Source: Candidatus Zixiibacteriota bacterium
GTDB taxonomy: Bacteria > Zixibacteria > MSB-5A5 > GN15 > FEB-12
Direction of reading: 5' to 3'
Assembly (NCBI GenBank): GCA_034003725.1
Contig: JAVEYB010000003.1
Span: forward strand, 237,486 to 301,485
Length of the DNA stretch: 64,000 nt
Shown here: positions 27,355 to 36,062 of the stretch, piece after piece
How positions within the stretch are numbered: the stretch's first letter is position 1
Layout of the letters: each line of letters opens with the position of its first letter
The notes under the pieces: generated by a model
What the model saw: the letters and a program-made list of their open reading frames with translations, nothing else
Database searches by the model: none
What the model was told of the DNA's origin: nothing
Position numbers and translations under genes: made by a program

Positions 27355-27993
27355 GTTCGGATCCTGTGACTTATGTTGATAATTATTTACAGCCGAGGGG
27401 CGCTTGCCCAGGGCCGACCGGTCTTTGCTCATATCGGCATGACCGATCCGCCTTTCCACCCTGTACGCGTACTAAACTGTAACCATAAACTGACACGAGT
27501 GTTCCTTGTCGCCATTACCGCCGTTTGTCTGTCGTCAGCGGGACCGATCGTACCTCGCCGGCGGGGCGGATAAATCCTGCCGCCATCCCTATCCTATTGT
27601 GGTCCAATACGCTCCATATCTCTAACGGCTCGGCATGGCCGGCCCGGGTGGCTTCCCCGTGTCCTACGATTCCAATTCCCATGAATCCCCGACCCGCCAC
27701 TGGCGATTATCGATATCCGCGCCCGCCGGGAGAATCGGAGAAAGACTCGTTTAGAGTGCCGAGCGACTGCCGTTCGGCTTTGTGTGCCGGGATACTATTG
27801 ATATTCCGGCCCGAGAACGCAATCGAAATCTTGAGGGGCGCTGCCGCGCAGCTTGCGCTTATTACGGCGGAGCCGGACGGCCGACACGCGTCCTTTGACT
27901 GTCCCCATATATCGTTGACTAACAAGTCCACGAGCCGTACCGGAGGGCCGACGCGGTGACCGACCGGACCGTATTCAGACAGGGTTTCGCCGT
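27355..27993. other. 639-bp intergenic region, no gene supported
   Basis: It separates the racemase gene from the broken cytochrome gene. Open frames on both strands (for example minus 27700-27515 and plus 27525-27959) lack ribosome-binding sites, have scattered Pro, Ser and Arg composition and match nothing I recognise. The stretch may contain decayed coding sequence, given the broken gene beside it. Confidence 0.4.
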
Positions 27994-28684
27994 ATGGACT
28001 TTCCGTTGTTTTTTCTCTATGACATCGGCAATCGATTGATGTTCGCTACCATCGCCGTGACGCACGTGCTGATAAACCATCCCCTCGCTGTCGGCGCCTA
28101 CCCGCCCGCAGATCCGACGCCTCTTCTATCGGATAACGCTCTACGCCACGGCTGCGCAGGTAGCGTTCGGCCCGCTGCTCTTCGTGACGCTCCCGTCCGT
28201 CGGAGTATCCTTCGCGCTGCTCGTGTTGATCATGACCGGAGTCGCCGTCGCCGCCGTGATTCTCGGATTGCTCTGGCGGGAAATCAACTTCCCCGACGAC
28301 CGTATCGGACGGCGGTTCGCCGCCGTGGTCGCGCTGTTTAATGCCGTCGAGCTGGCGACGCTCATGCGAATAGAGGCGGGCCTTGGCGCCGGCGATGCCA
28401 TGGCTGCCGGTCCCACCGGCAAGAGCGTCTTTCGCAATTGCGCGGCCTGCCATGCGGTCGATAAGGTACTGGCCGGACCGTCGTTGCGCGAAGTGTACAC
28501 CATTTACAGGGACAACCCGCAGGGCATCGTCGATTGGGCGAAAAATCCCGGCAAGAAACGCCCGGAGTTCGTGCAGATGCCCTCAATGGCGCAACTGGGC
28601 GACGACAACCTCGCGCTGGTGGCGGACTACATGCTGGAACTCGGTGCGATGGAAAGCCTGCCGGCTGAACCAGAGCAGATGTGA
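27994..28684 (+). pseudogene. membrane-anchored cytochrome c, frameshifted
   Basis: The gene starts at ATG 27994 and encodes MDFPLFFLYDIGNRLMF and HVLINHPLAVGAYP, typical of a heme-protein membrane segment. The frame then runs into Arg-rich nonsense. The continuation is one base over: from about 28105 that frame reads RRLFYRITLYATAAQVAFG, then further membrane helices, then a class I cytochrome c with NCAACHAVD (CxxCH) and distal Met in EFVQMPSM. No start codon opens the second frame before GTG 28184. The break lies between about 28085 and 28110 and may include lost sequence. It is either real decay or an assembly error; the C-terminal 166 aa might still be made from 28184. Confidence 0.65.
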
Positions 28685-28715
28685 TCTGCTCGCACAGTAG
28701 GTTCGAAGTAATCTA

Positions 28716-28789
28716 TCGGGGTGAGAGGATTTGAACCTCCGACATCTTGCTCCCAAAGCAAGCGCGCTACCAGGCTGCGCTACACCCCG
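28716..28789 (-). tRNA. tRNA-Pro (TGG)
   Basis: A 74-nt cloverleaf on the minus strand: acceptor CGGGGTG/CACCCCG with the C1-G72 pair typical of bacterial tRNA-Pro, D-arm TAGCGCAGCCTGGTAGCGC, anticodon loop TTTGGGA in a CTTGC/GCAAG stem, T-arm with GGTTCAAATCC. Anticodon TGG. CCA is not encoded. Confidence 0.95.
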
Positions 28790-28914
28790 AGTCTGCGGCT
28801 TCCATGATACCCGACCGGACCGCCCAAGTCAAGGCGATTAGCCCGCCTCTGCCGCGTGCTGCCGCCCCATTGCACCCTTGCGCATTTCCCGCAATGTGCT
28901 ACATTGGGGCTGCT

Positions 28915-29973
28915 ATGGCGAAAACCAATCTGATCGGCTATACCCGGGCACAACTCGAATCGCTCTTTGCGGATCTCGGCGAAAAACCCTTCCGTGGCCG
29001 CCAGCTCTACAAGTGGATCTACCAGATCCGACAGACCGATTTCGCGGCCATGACCGATCTGACCCGGACCCTCCGCGAGCGACTCGCCGCCGACTACACG
29101 ATCGACGGCCTCTTCGTTGAACACCGCGCCCGCTCGGCCGACGGCACCGAGAAGTTCCTGTTCAGGCTGCACGACGGCCACCCGGTCGAGTCCGTCCTCA
29201 TTCCCGACGACGAACGCGGCCGCTCCACCGTCTGTATTTCGTCACAGGCCGGATGCGCGCTCGCCTGCCGGTTTTGCGCCACCGGCACGATGGGGTTGAT
29301 CAGGGATCTGACAGTCGGAGAGATTGTCGGCCAGCTCCTCTTTCTCCGCGATCTCTACGGACACGACTGTTTCACCAATGTCGTCTTTATGGGCATGGGG
29401 GAGCCGCTGAACAACTACCACAATCTCATCGAGTCGCTCCAAATCATGAAAGATGAACTGGGGCTCGGTATCGGGGCGAAACGTATCACCGTTTCAACCT
29501 CCGGTGTCACCCCCAAAATACGCAAGCTTGCTGACTCCGGCCTCAAAGTGCGGTTGGCCCTGTCCCTGCACGCCGCCACTCAGGAGAAACGGATCAGGCT
29601 GATGCCGATCGCGCAAACGTTCGGTTTGGACAAGCTTATCGACGCCGTGCGCTATTACGCTGAACAAACGAAAGACCGCGTCACGTTTGAATACGTACTG
29701 ATCGACGACTTCAACGATACGATGGACGATGTCCTCGCGCTCGCGCGACTGATTCAGGGCATCCCATGCAAGATCAATTTGCTGGCCTACAACCCGGTGC
29801 CGGGGCTGCCGTACCGCCGTCCGTCCGATGAAAAGGTCGACTGGTTCGGACGGCAGTTGTATCCCCGTGCACCCGCGGTTACCGTGAGAAAGAGCCGGGG
29901 CCGGGATATCGAGGCCGCCTGCGGCCAGCTCGCGGCTCGCAAAATCGACAGCGGAGTGGCGTATGAATCGTAG
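28915..29973 (+). CDS. rlmN: 23S rRNA A2503 C2-methyltransferase (dual tRNA A37)
   Basis: RlmN is a radical SAM enzyme that adds a methyl group to C2 of A2503 in 23S rRNA and of A37 in some tRNAs. The 352-aa product from ATG 28915 has the N-terminal accessory domain (FRGRQLYKWIYQ), the cluster motif CALACRFC, FMGMGEPLNNY, SLHAATQEKR and FEYVLIDDFND. The C-terminal Cys needed for the methyl transfer is in AACGQL. The frame is open further upstream, but that part overlaps the tRNA-Pro and is not conserved. It overlaps the next gene by 11 bases. Confidence 0.95.
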   Translation: MAKTNLIGYTRAQLESLFADLGEKPFRGRQLYKWIYQIRQTDFAAMTDLTRTLRERLAADYTIDGLFVEHRARSADGTEKFLFRLHDGHPVESVLIPDDERGRSTVCISSQAGCALACRFCATGTMGLIRDLTVGEIVGQLLFLRDLYGHDCFTNVVFMGMGEPLNNYHNLIESLQIMKDELGLGIGAKRITVSTSGVTPKIRKLADSGLKVRLALSLHAATQEKRIRLMPIAQTFGLDKLIDAVRYYAEQTKDRVTFEYVLIDDFNDTMDDVLALARLIQGIPCKINLLAYNPVPGLPYRRPSDEKVDWFGRQLYPRAPAVTVRKSRGRDIEAACGQLAARKIDSGVAYES

Positions 29974-31366
29974 CCTGCAGGCCGCCGCGATACTGGTACT
30001 CGCATGTGCGGCGTCGGTCGTCCCTCAGACCAAAACGACCGACATCACGTTTGGCGCTTTCGATGTCCCCCTGGCAAGGTGGGGAACCCAGACCGGGACG
30101 CTCGAGGTCACCAACGAAGCAACCTACCTGAAGTTCCTGAAAGTCGAAACCAACCTTCGCTTCGAAGGGGAGTACCTCAACCCGAATCGACTCGTGCAGT
30201 TCAATTACATCCTGCCGCCCGGTGAACACCGTACTATCGAGTTTGACATCTCGGTCCCCGGAAACTTCGGCAAGGCGATCCTGGATATCAGCATTCACGA
30301 TGTCGTGGACACGCTCGATGATGTTTTGCCGGGGCAGGACGTGTTTCGCCAGTCCGGACAGATACGCTTCAAACCCGAAAACACCATCCTTCCGTACATG
30401 CAGGAACGTCTCACTGTTCCGCCGCGCGTGGAGACGTCTTACGATTTCGACTACGAATTCTCCCGCCTGCTGGTTCTGATGCTCACGGAAGGGAAGACCC
30501 CCGAAGAGATCGCGACGCTGGCCGACGTCGATGTCGCTTATGTCCGGTCGGTGATCGACTCGATGACGGCGCAGCAATACCTCGCGTCGACTGCCGAGGG
30601 CCCGCGACCGACGTTTCCCGTCCTGCGACTGGAACAGGTCCAGTTGCTCAAACCGGTCGCCGACGAGTTCGCTGCACGATTGGCGGCTGTTATCTCCGAA
30701 AACCTGACAACATTGCGGCCGGTCCTCGAACAGATGGTCGCGCAGGGGAATCTGTCCTCCGACAGTAATGATATTCTCGATGGCGGCACGATCCTTTACC
30801 GGCCCTATCCGGTCGTTGGCGCTCTTCTGCTCTGGTTTGACCTCGGGCAGGAATTCATCTCCGATCCCCGCCCGCTCGAGATTTTTCAGGGAAGCGATCC
30901 GTGCAACGCCCACATACCTCGATACATGTACCTGGTGCAGGGGGGAGCGCTGTTTAACGGATCGCATTTCTACAACCTCCTGTTGGCCCAGCGAAACATG
31001 ATGATTGACTGGTCCGATTCACCGCCCGATCTGGAGTGCGTCCCCGGCTATCACTTGCTGACACACCAATTGCGGGATCGTCGCGACTGGCGCTATCCGC
31101 AGTCGCAGTCGCCCGAGGTTCATGTGCTCGACACCGCGAAAGTGTACGTCGGGCTTCGTCACCTTCGCCGTGGCGCCCCGGAAGTGCTTGTTGATCTCTC
31201 GGCGCGCTTGCAGGCAATTGGCGCAGATGGAACCTTGAACTTCCGCCACTTCGGCTTTCGCTATTGGTTCTGGAACCTCATCGCCACCCGAACACTTACG
31301 TTGCTGACCGAGCAGGGCGCCGTTGTACGCGCCGGCAACGGGTTCTACCGGTTCGAAGGAAGGTAA
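29963..31366 (+). CDS. exported protein of unknown function with internal HTH-like stretch
   Basis: The 467-aa product starts inside the end of rlmN. It has a signal peptide with a possible lipobox (VLAC at 13-16). About residues 25-130 look like a beta-sandwich of the DUF1573 or Ig type (TTDITFGAFDVPLARW, RTIEFDISVPGNFGKA). The middle contains a helix-turn-helix-like segment (TPEEIATLADVDVAYV), odd for an exported protein. The remaining 250 residues are unrecognised and rich in Tyr and Trp. It is followed four bases later by a small lipoprotein gene, and the two are probably co-expressed. Confidence 0.6.
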   Translation: MNRSLQAAAILVLACAASVVPQTKTTDITFGAFDVPLARWGTQTGTLEVTNEATYLKFLKVETNLRFEGEYLNPNRLVQFNYILPPGEHRTIEFDISVPGNFGKAILDISIHDVVDTLDDVLPGQDVFRQSGQIRFKPENTILPYMQERLTVPPRVETSYDFDYEFSRLLVLMLTEGKTPEEIATLADVDVAYVRSVIDSMTAQQYLASTAEGPRPTFPVLRLEQVQLLKPVADEFAARLAAVISENLTTLRPVLEQMVAQGNLSSDSNDILDGGTILYRPYPVVGALLLWFDLGQEFISDPRPLEIFQGSDPCNAHIPRYMYLVQGGALFNGSHFYNLLLAQRNMMIDWSDSPPDLECVPGYHLLTHQLRDRRDWRYPQSQSPEVHVLDTAKVYVGLRHLRRGAPEVLVDLSARLQAIGADGTLNFRHFGFRYWFWNLIATRTLTLLTEQGAVVRAGNGFYRFEGR

Positions 31367-31369
31367 CTG

Positions 31370-31822
31370 ATGAAACGTGCCGTATTAGCCGTCGCCATAG
31401 TGGCTCTGTTCGTCGCGTGCGGCAAAGAGACGACACCGTCGCGCGACCACTATCCGGTGCTCAGGGAGAAAGTCTTCCGGCTGCAGCAGGCCGTGGCCGC
31501 TAAAAATCCCGCCGCCATCGATTCGCTGATGTCCGCCGAAGTTGAAGACCTCAACCTCGGTCCCGACTCGCTCCTGTCGTTCGTGTACGGACCGTCCGGC
31601 GCTCTCGCCTTCGAAACCTTCGGCGACTGCGAAATTCTGTACACCGACAAGAAAGCCCGAATCGACTGCTGGATCATGGATTCGACCCACGCGCAGGATC
31701 GCCCCGTAACCTTCACCTTTGTGAGTTCTGACGACACCCTCTGGCTGCTCAAGCGGTTTGAGATCACTCCGCCCGTTCGCATCGATGATGTCGATTCGAT
31801 TCCCCCTGACACCACACGATAG
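31370..31822 (+). CDS. small lipoprotein of unknown function
   Basis: The 150-aa product has a lipoprotein signal (lipobox FVAC) followed by GKETTPSR. Residues 30-130 have the layout of a NTF2/SnoaL-like domain: a helix with VFRLQQAVAAKNPAAIDSLM, then strands ending WLLKRFEITPPV. Family membership is not certain. It sits in a probable operon with the preceding gene and ends before a strong terminator. Confidence 0.6.
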   Translation: MKRAVLAVAIVALFVACGKETTPSRDHYPVLREKVFRLQQAVAAKNPAAIDSLMSAEVEDLNLGPDSLLSFVYGPSGALAFETFGDCEILYTDKKARIDCWIMDSTHAQDRPVTFTFVSSDDTLWLLKRFEITPPVRIDDVDSIPPDTTR

Positions 31823-31846
31823 TGAACCTGAATTACGGGAAAAACG

Positions 31847-31873
31847 AAGGGCGCCCGTGGGGCGCCCTTTCTT
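31847..31873 (+). terminator. terminator after the small lipoprotein gene
   Basis: A 10-bp stem AAGGGCGCCC/GGGCGCCCTT with a 3-base loop and a T-rich tail (TTTCTT) lies 25 bases after the stop, between convergent genes. Confidence 0.85.
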
Positions 31874-31896
31874 CATTCGACAGTGGTCTGGCGCGC

Positions 31897-33708
31897 CTAC
31901 AGCTCCGCTTTCTTCTGGCCTTCCTGAATCAACCGCCCGTACTCCTTGGGCGTCTGCAGCAGGCGAAGCGCGTCCTGGACCGCCTTATCCTGCTTCAACA
32001 CGATCTCATTGTAGACGCCCGTCTCGCCCGCGATGGACGATACTACTTCCCGCTTGATCGCCCGTTTGATGTAATCCATTGAGTTGTCGAAATCGCGCGC
32101 TTTCTCTTCGTCCACAAGGCGGCGCATCTCCGCAAGCGCGGCGTCGAACGACGTCGTCCGCTCCTGATCGTTGATGGTCTTCTCCATATCCTCGAGCGCC
32201 ACTTGCAGCGAAGACTTGTAGGAGAAGTCCCGATCCTTCAGGAACTGACGGAATTCCGATACAGTCTTGTCATCCACTTCGAAATCCGGCTTGACGTCGG
32301 TATGTTTCGCCACGTAATCGATCGCGAAATCAAAAAACATCGACTTGCGTTCCAGATTGATCTCGATCGGCTTCCAGGTTTCGCGCTCCACATCGATATC
32401 GGGCACGATCCCGCCGCCCCCGTAAACGATCCGACCGCCGTTGGTGTAATACACCTCGCGATCGGCCAGCTCCACCGAATCAGCCACTTCCGCCTCGTCA
32501 CCGTCTTCGGAGACCTGCTCGCGGTGAGGGTTCTTGCTTTGCGTTTCCGGCTTCTGGATGCACCGGCCCGACGGAATGTAGTACTTGGCCGTCGTCAACT
32601 TCAAGGCCATGGAACCGTCGCCGCCGATCGGGAATATCTGCTGTACCAGCCCCTTGCCGTAGGTTGTCGACCCCATGATCAACCCGCGATCCCAGTCCTG
32701 GATTGCCCCGGCGACGATCTCCGACGCCGACGCGGTGCCTTCGTCGACAAGGATAATCAACGGCTTGTCGGGGAACAGCGGCGGCCGCTCCGAGTAGTAG
32801 TGCCGTTCGCTGTCTTCAAACCGCCCCTTGGTATAGACGATCTGCTTGCTCTCCGGGAGAAACAACTCGGCTGTCTCTTTTGCCTGGTCCAGCAGGCCGC
32901 CACCGTTCGAGCGAAGATCGAAAATCAGCCCGGAAACATTACGCTCGTTGAGATCGCTGATGGCCTGCCGAAGTTCATGCGATGTCTCCTCGGCAAATCG
33001 CGACAACCGGACATACCCGATATCAGTCCCGGGTACGACCCCCGCGTAGTTGACCGATTTGAGCTGAATAATCGCGCGCTCCACCGAAAATTCCAGGGGT
33101 TCCGGCAGACCCGCACGCTTGATCGTGAGCTTGACAGCCGTCCCGGCCTCTCCCCGCATCAGTTTCGCCGCGTCCGACGACTCCATGTCATAAGTCGACT
33201 GACCGTCGATCTCCATAATGATGTCGCCTGCACGGAGCCCTTTCCGATAGGCCGGAGTGCCTTCTATAGGAGAGATAATGACGATATGATTTTCCCGGGC
33301 GTCGATCTGCATGCCCAGACCCTCATACTTCCCGTGAGTGCTCTCCATCAGATTGTCGTACGCTGACTTCTCCAGCAGGACCGAGAAGCGATCCAGATCC
33401 GATAACATGCCGGCAATACCCGATCGAATCAGTTCGTCCGAATCGATGTCTTCCATGTAATTATTGCGAACCTGGAACGCGGTCTGGGTGAGTTTCTTCA
33501 CTTCATTCAGAAACGTATCACGCTCGGAGAGCTCCGGGTTGACCGGCTTCTGTTCGGTGTCGTTGAGATTGATATGAACTGTGTCAGCCCACAGCACGGG
33601 CTCGTTGTCCAATCCTGAAGACTGAACGGCATCTCCGGGGGCGGCAAACCAGATCAGAGCAAGTGCAAATAAGGTAACGCCAAATAGTTGTGCAGTGAAG
33701 CGGACCAT
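31897..33708 (-). CDS. C-terminal processing protease (S41, CtpA/Prc type)
   Basis: A 603-aa periplasmic serine protease with an N-terminal signal segment (LFGVTLFALALIWFAAPGDA). A PDZ domain at about residues 120-205 (YEGLGMQID, GLRAGDIIMEIDG) binds the C terminus of substrates. The S41 core follows with FDLRSNGGGLLD, the catalytic Ser in DEGTASASEI and the catalytic Lys in TYGKGLVQQ. The C-terminal 200 residues form a charged helical extension longer than in the shorter Ctp enzymes. GGAGGC stands four bases before the ATG. Substrates are unknown; the family trims envelope proteins. Confidence 0.93.
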   Translation of the reverse strand: MVRFTAQLFGVTLFALALIWFAAPGDAVQSSGLDNEPVLWADTVHINLNDTEQKPVNPELSERDTFLNEVKKLTQTAFQVRNNYMEDIDSDELIRSGIAGMLSDLDRFSVLLEKSAYDNLMESTHGKYEGLGMQIDARENHIVIISPIEGTPAYRKGLRAGDIIMEIDGQSTYDMESSDAAKLMRGEAGTAVKLTIKRAGLPEPLEFSVERAIIQLKSVNYAGVVPGTDIGYVRLSRFAEETSHELRQAISDLNERNVSGLIFDLRSNGGGLLDQAKETAELFLPESKQIVYTKGRFEDSERHYYSERPPLFPDKPLIILVDEGTASASEIVAGAIQDWDRGLIMGSTTYGKGLVQQIFPIGGDGSMALKLTTAKYYIPSGRCIQKPETQSKNPHREQVSEDGDEAEVADSVELADREVYYTNGGRIVYGGGGIVPDIDVERETWKPIEINLERKSMFFDFAIDYVAKHTDVKPDFEVDDKTVSEFRQFLKDRDFSYKSSLQVALEDMEKTINDQERTTSFDAALAEMRRLVDEEKARDFDNSMDYIKRAIKREVVSSIAGETGVYNEIVLKQDKAVQDALRLLQTPKEYGRLIQEGQKKAEL

Positions 33709-34056
33709 GGGAGCCTCCGGGTTTTTATCTCAAAACGAAACCGTTTGCGAGTAACTCTATCGGAAGGGAGCCGACGAAACGTCGCACACCTCTATGTTGT
33801 TGAACTTTTAACACTTATCCGGCACATTTGGTTTCAGCCGGACTCACGTCCGCCTACGGATCATAGCCGTGCCGACTTCCACCCGCCTAACATATCAACA
33901 AGCGGGCCGAATGAACAAGAAACTTTTCTCCCGCCGAACCGTTGATAATCTTTATTGAGGTCTGGTAACCCGTTTCGTATTATCGATTTATTCCGAGTTC
34001 GCAAACCCTGCGGGCCCGAACGCCTCTGCGTACCTTATATACACGGATGACTACCC
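33709..34056. other. 348-bp divergent intergenic region
   Basis: It lies between divergent transcription units. It holds the plus-strand promoter described separately and presumably the ctp promoter on the other strand, which I could not define. Nothing else stands out. Confidence 0.5.
33955..33983 (+). promoter_or_regulatory. promoter of the four-gene operon 34057-37163
   Basis: TTGAGG (33955-33960) and TATTAT (33978-33983) are spaced by 17 bases, a good sigma-70-type promoter. Transcription would begin about 65 nt before the GTG start at 34057. Confidence 0.55.
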
Positions 34057-34842
34057 GTGAAGTTTCATGCCAAACATGCCCGTTGGTTTGCATACCTGTT
34101 GCACCTGCTTTTGCCCGGACTCGGACATTTCCTCTGGCGCGACATGCTCTTCGGCGTCTTCATCTTCCTGATCATGCTCATCGCCTCGGCACTGTTTTTT
34201 GTCGCTTTCTTCGTGCCCTTCGGATGGCTCGCCAAGGGGGTCCTGTTCGGCATGCCGCTGCTCTTCTACGTCTTTTCGTTCTTTGACCTCGCCCGAACCA
34301 TGAAATCACGGCAAAACAACCAGCCGCCGTCCGCCCGACGCAGGCTCCTCCTGCTGATCGTTGGGCTGGCCTATTTTTTCTTCGTCCCGTTCGCCCCCGG
34401 GCCGTTCCTCATACACAATTCCCCGATACCCCACAAGATCGATGATGACTCGGTGAGCCCCCGGTACGCAGCGGGCGATGTCGTCCTCGTCAACCGCCTG
34501 AGTTATTCCGCCGATCTGTTCTTTCTCTCCCGGCCGGTCGTTTATGCGCTCCCTGAGCGGTTCGATGTGGTCCGTGTTGAGCTCTCCGACGGTTCATGCA
34601 TCGATGCGTTCATGCTTGGCGCCCCCGGAGAAGCGGTAGAAATGATAGATGGCGTCGCCTGGGTCAACGGAGTCCCCGAACCACCCGACCCGTCCTCTGC
34701 GGTGCCGCTCGCCGGCGACTGGCCGTTGACACCGGTGGGCGCCGGGTCTATCTTGGTCGTAACCGTACGCAATGGAACACTCGATCATGTCTACGACATC
34801 CCGTTGGAAAACCTGGTCGGGCGCGTCACACGGGTATTCTGA
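34057..34842 (+). CDS. S26 signal-peptidase-like membrane protein lacking the catalytic Lys
   Basis: The 261-aa product has three to four N-terminal membrane segments (about residues 10-90 and 100-120). A C-terminal half follows that resembles type I signal peptidase: SVSPRYAAGDVVLVNRLSY (box B, Ser kept), RFDVVRVELSDG, then GAPGEAVEMIDGVAWVNG and a final LVGRVTRVF. In active enzymes the strand before GLPGD carries the catalytic Lys (YVKRVIGLPGD); here it reads CIDAFMLGAPGE, with Asp at the Lys position. The protein is therefore probably not a working Ser-Lys peptidase. The GTG start is weakly supported. The stop overlaps the next ATG. Confidence 0.65.
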   Translation: MKFHAKHARWFAYLLHLLLPGLGHFLWRDMLFGVFIFLIMLIASALFFVAFFVPFGWLAKGVLFGMPLLFYVFSFFDLARTMKSRQNNQPPSARRRLLLLIVGLAYFFFVPFAPGPFLIHNSPIPHKIDDDSVSPRYAAGDVVLVNRLSYSADLFFLSRPVVYALPERFDVVRVELSDGSCIDAFMLGAPGEAVEMIDGVAWVNGVPEPPDPSSAVPLAGDWPLTPVGAGSILVVTVRNGTLDHVYDIPLENLVGRVTRVF

Positions 34843-35510
34843 TGCCGGGCAGATACGTCATCTTTGACCTCGATGGTACCCTGATCGACTCCTCAGCCGG
34901 GGTAGTCCAGGCCACTAACTACGCGCTTGGGATGCTGGGCCTGCCGACTCGCGATCCCGCCGAGATCGTCACATATATCGGGTATCCTCTCGATGTCATG
35001 TTTGCCGATTTTACCGACGCTCCGTACCCGGAATTGGCCCGGCACTTTCAGGTCAAGGCAAGGGAGACGGTGGTCGAGTCCACGACCGCGCTGCCGTTCG
35101 CGCACGAGACGATTGTCGATCTCCACCGCACCGGGTACCGATTGGCCATCGCCACCACCAAGATCAGAATCCATATCGACCTGATCCTGGCGAAATGCGG
35201 TTGGCGGCAGTATTTCGCCGCGACGGTCGGCGGCGATGAAGTGGACGCCGTTAAACCGGCGCCCGATGCTTTTACCCTGGCCCTGCAACGCCTTGGCGCC
35301 AACGCCCGCGACACGGTCGTCGTCGGCGATACCGTCAACGATGTTCTCGCCGCCACTGCCGCCGGGCTCCCGGTTGTCGCAGTCAAATCGCCCCACGGAC
35401 ATAACGGCCATTTGCAGCAGGCCGCGGCAACTTACTACCTGGAGTCACTCTCCGCTTTGCCGACGCTGCTGGCCGACCACTTCGCCCATGGACGGGAGCA
35501 CGCACGATGA
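34842..35510 (+). CDS. HAD-family phosphatase (phosphoglycolate phosphatase-like)
   Basis: The 222-aa product from the ATG overlapping the previous stop (TGATG) has all four HAD motifs. They are FDLDGTLIDS (nucleophile Asp), a Thr in IATTK, Lys in DAVKPAPDAF and VVGDTVNDVLAA. The alpha-helical cap of the Gph/PgmB type lies between motifs 1 and 2. It probably acts on a small phosphorylated metabolite such as 2-phosphoglycolate. ATGA overlap with ogt shows coupling. Confidence 0.88.
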   Translation: MPGRYVIFDLDGTLIDSSAGVVQATNYALGMLGLPTRDPAEIVTYIGYPLDVMFADFTDAPYPELARHFQVKARETVVESTTALPFAHETIVDLHRTGYRLAIATTKIRIHIDLILAKCGWRQYFAATVGGDEVDAVKPAPDAFTLALQRLGANARDTVVVGDTVNDVLAATAAGLPVVAVKSPHGHNGHLQQAAATYYLESLSALPTLLADHFAHGREHAR

Positions 35511-36010
35511 TACTGTACCTGGCCGAATTTGACTCACCCATCGGACGGTTTCACACCGCTGCAAGCAGCGACAAACTGCTGATGCTGGACCTCCCGGAAA
35601 GGTCGTTCGATGAATTCCGTGCCGCCGTGGCAACCCGGTTCCCGGGTGCGACCCTTGCCCCCGGCGGAAAGATCGCGCAATGGGTCGAGATGGAAGTGCA
35701 CGAGTACCTCGAACGACGCCGTACGCAATTCACCATTCCCTGCCGACTGGAAGCCCCGCCCTTTCACCGTATGGTGCTGGAGCGCGTGGCTGCAATCCCG
35801 TACGGACACACCCTGACCTACGGCGCCATCGCGCGCGCCATCGGCAAGCCCGGCGCCGCACGGGCCGTCGGCGCGGCGAATGCACGAAATCCACTGCCGT
35901 TATTGATCCCCTGCCACCGGGTCGTCGCCTCGAACGGCCTCGGAGGATACGGCGGCGGCCTGGCCATGAAACGCAAATTGCTCGAACTCGAAGGGCTGTC
36001 CCTGCTGTAA
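35507..36010 (+). CDS. ogt: methylated-DNA--protein-cysteine methyltransferase
   Basis: This 167-aa repair protein removes alkyl groups from O6-alkylguanine by self-alkylation. The active-site PCHRVV is at about residue 137, preceded by the helix-turn-helix and Arg finger (IPYGHTLTYGAIARAIGKPGAARAVG) and followed by YGGGLAMKRKLLELEG. The short N-terminal domain matches Ogt rather than Ada. It is the third gene of a coupled operon. Confidence 0.94.
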   Translation: MILYLAEFDSPIGRFHTAASSDKLLMLDLPERSFDEFRAAVATRFPGATLAPGGKIAQWVEMEVHEYLERRRTQFTIPCRLEAPPFHRMVLERVAAIPYGHTLTYGAIARAIGKPGAARAVGAANARNPLPLLIPCHRVVASNGLGGYGGGLAMKRKLLELEGLSLL

Positions 36011-36062
36011 GCGGCATATCCGACAACCCATCGACCACAACGCATACTAGGGAGACCCGCTC

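Noticed and set aside
27525-27959. 144-codon plus-strand frame between the racemase and cytochrome genes
   Set aside because: No ribosome-binding site, Pro/Ser/Arg-rich mixed composition, and no recognisable domain.
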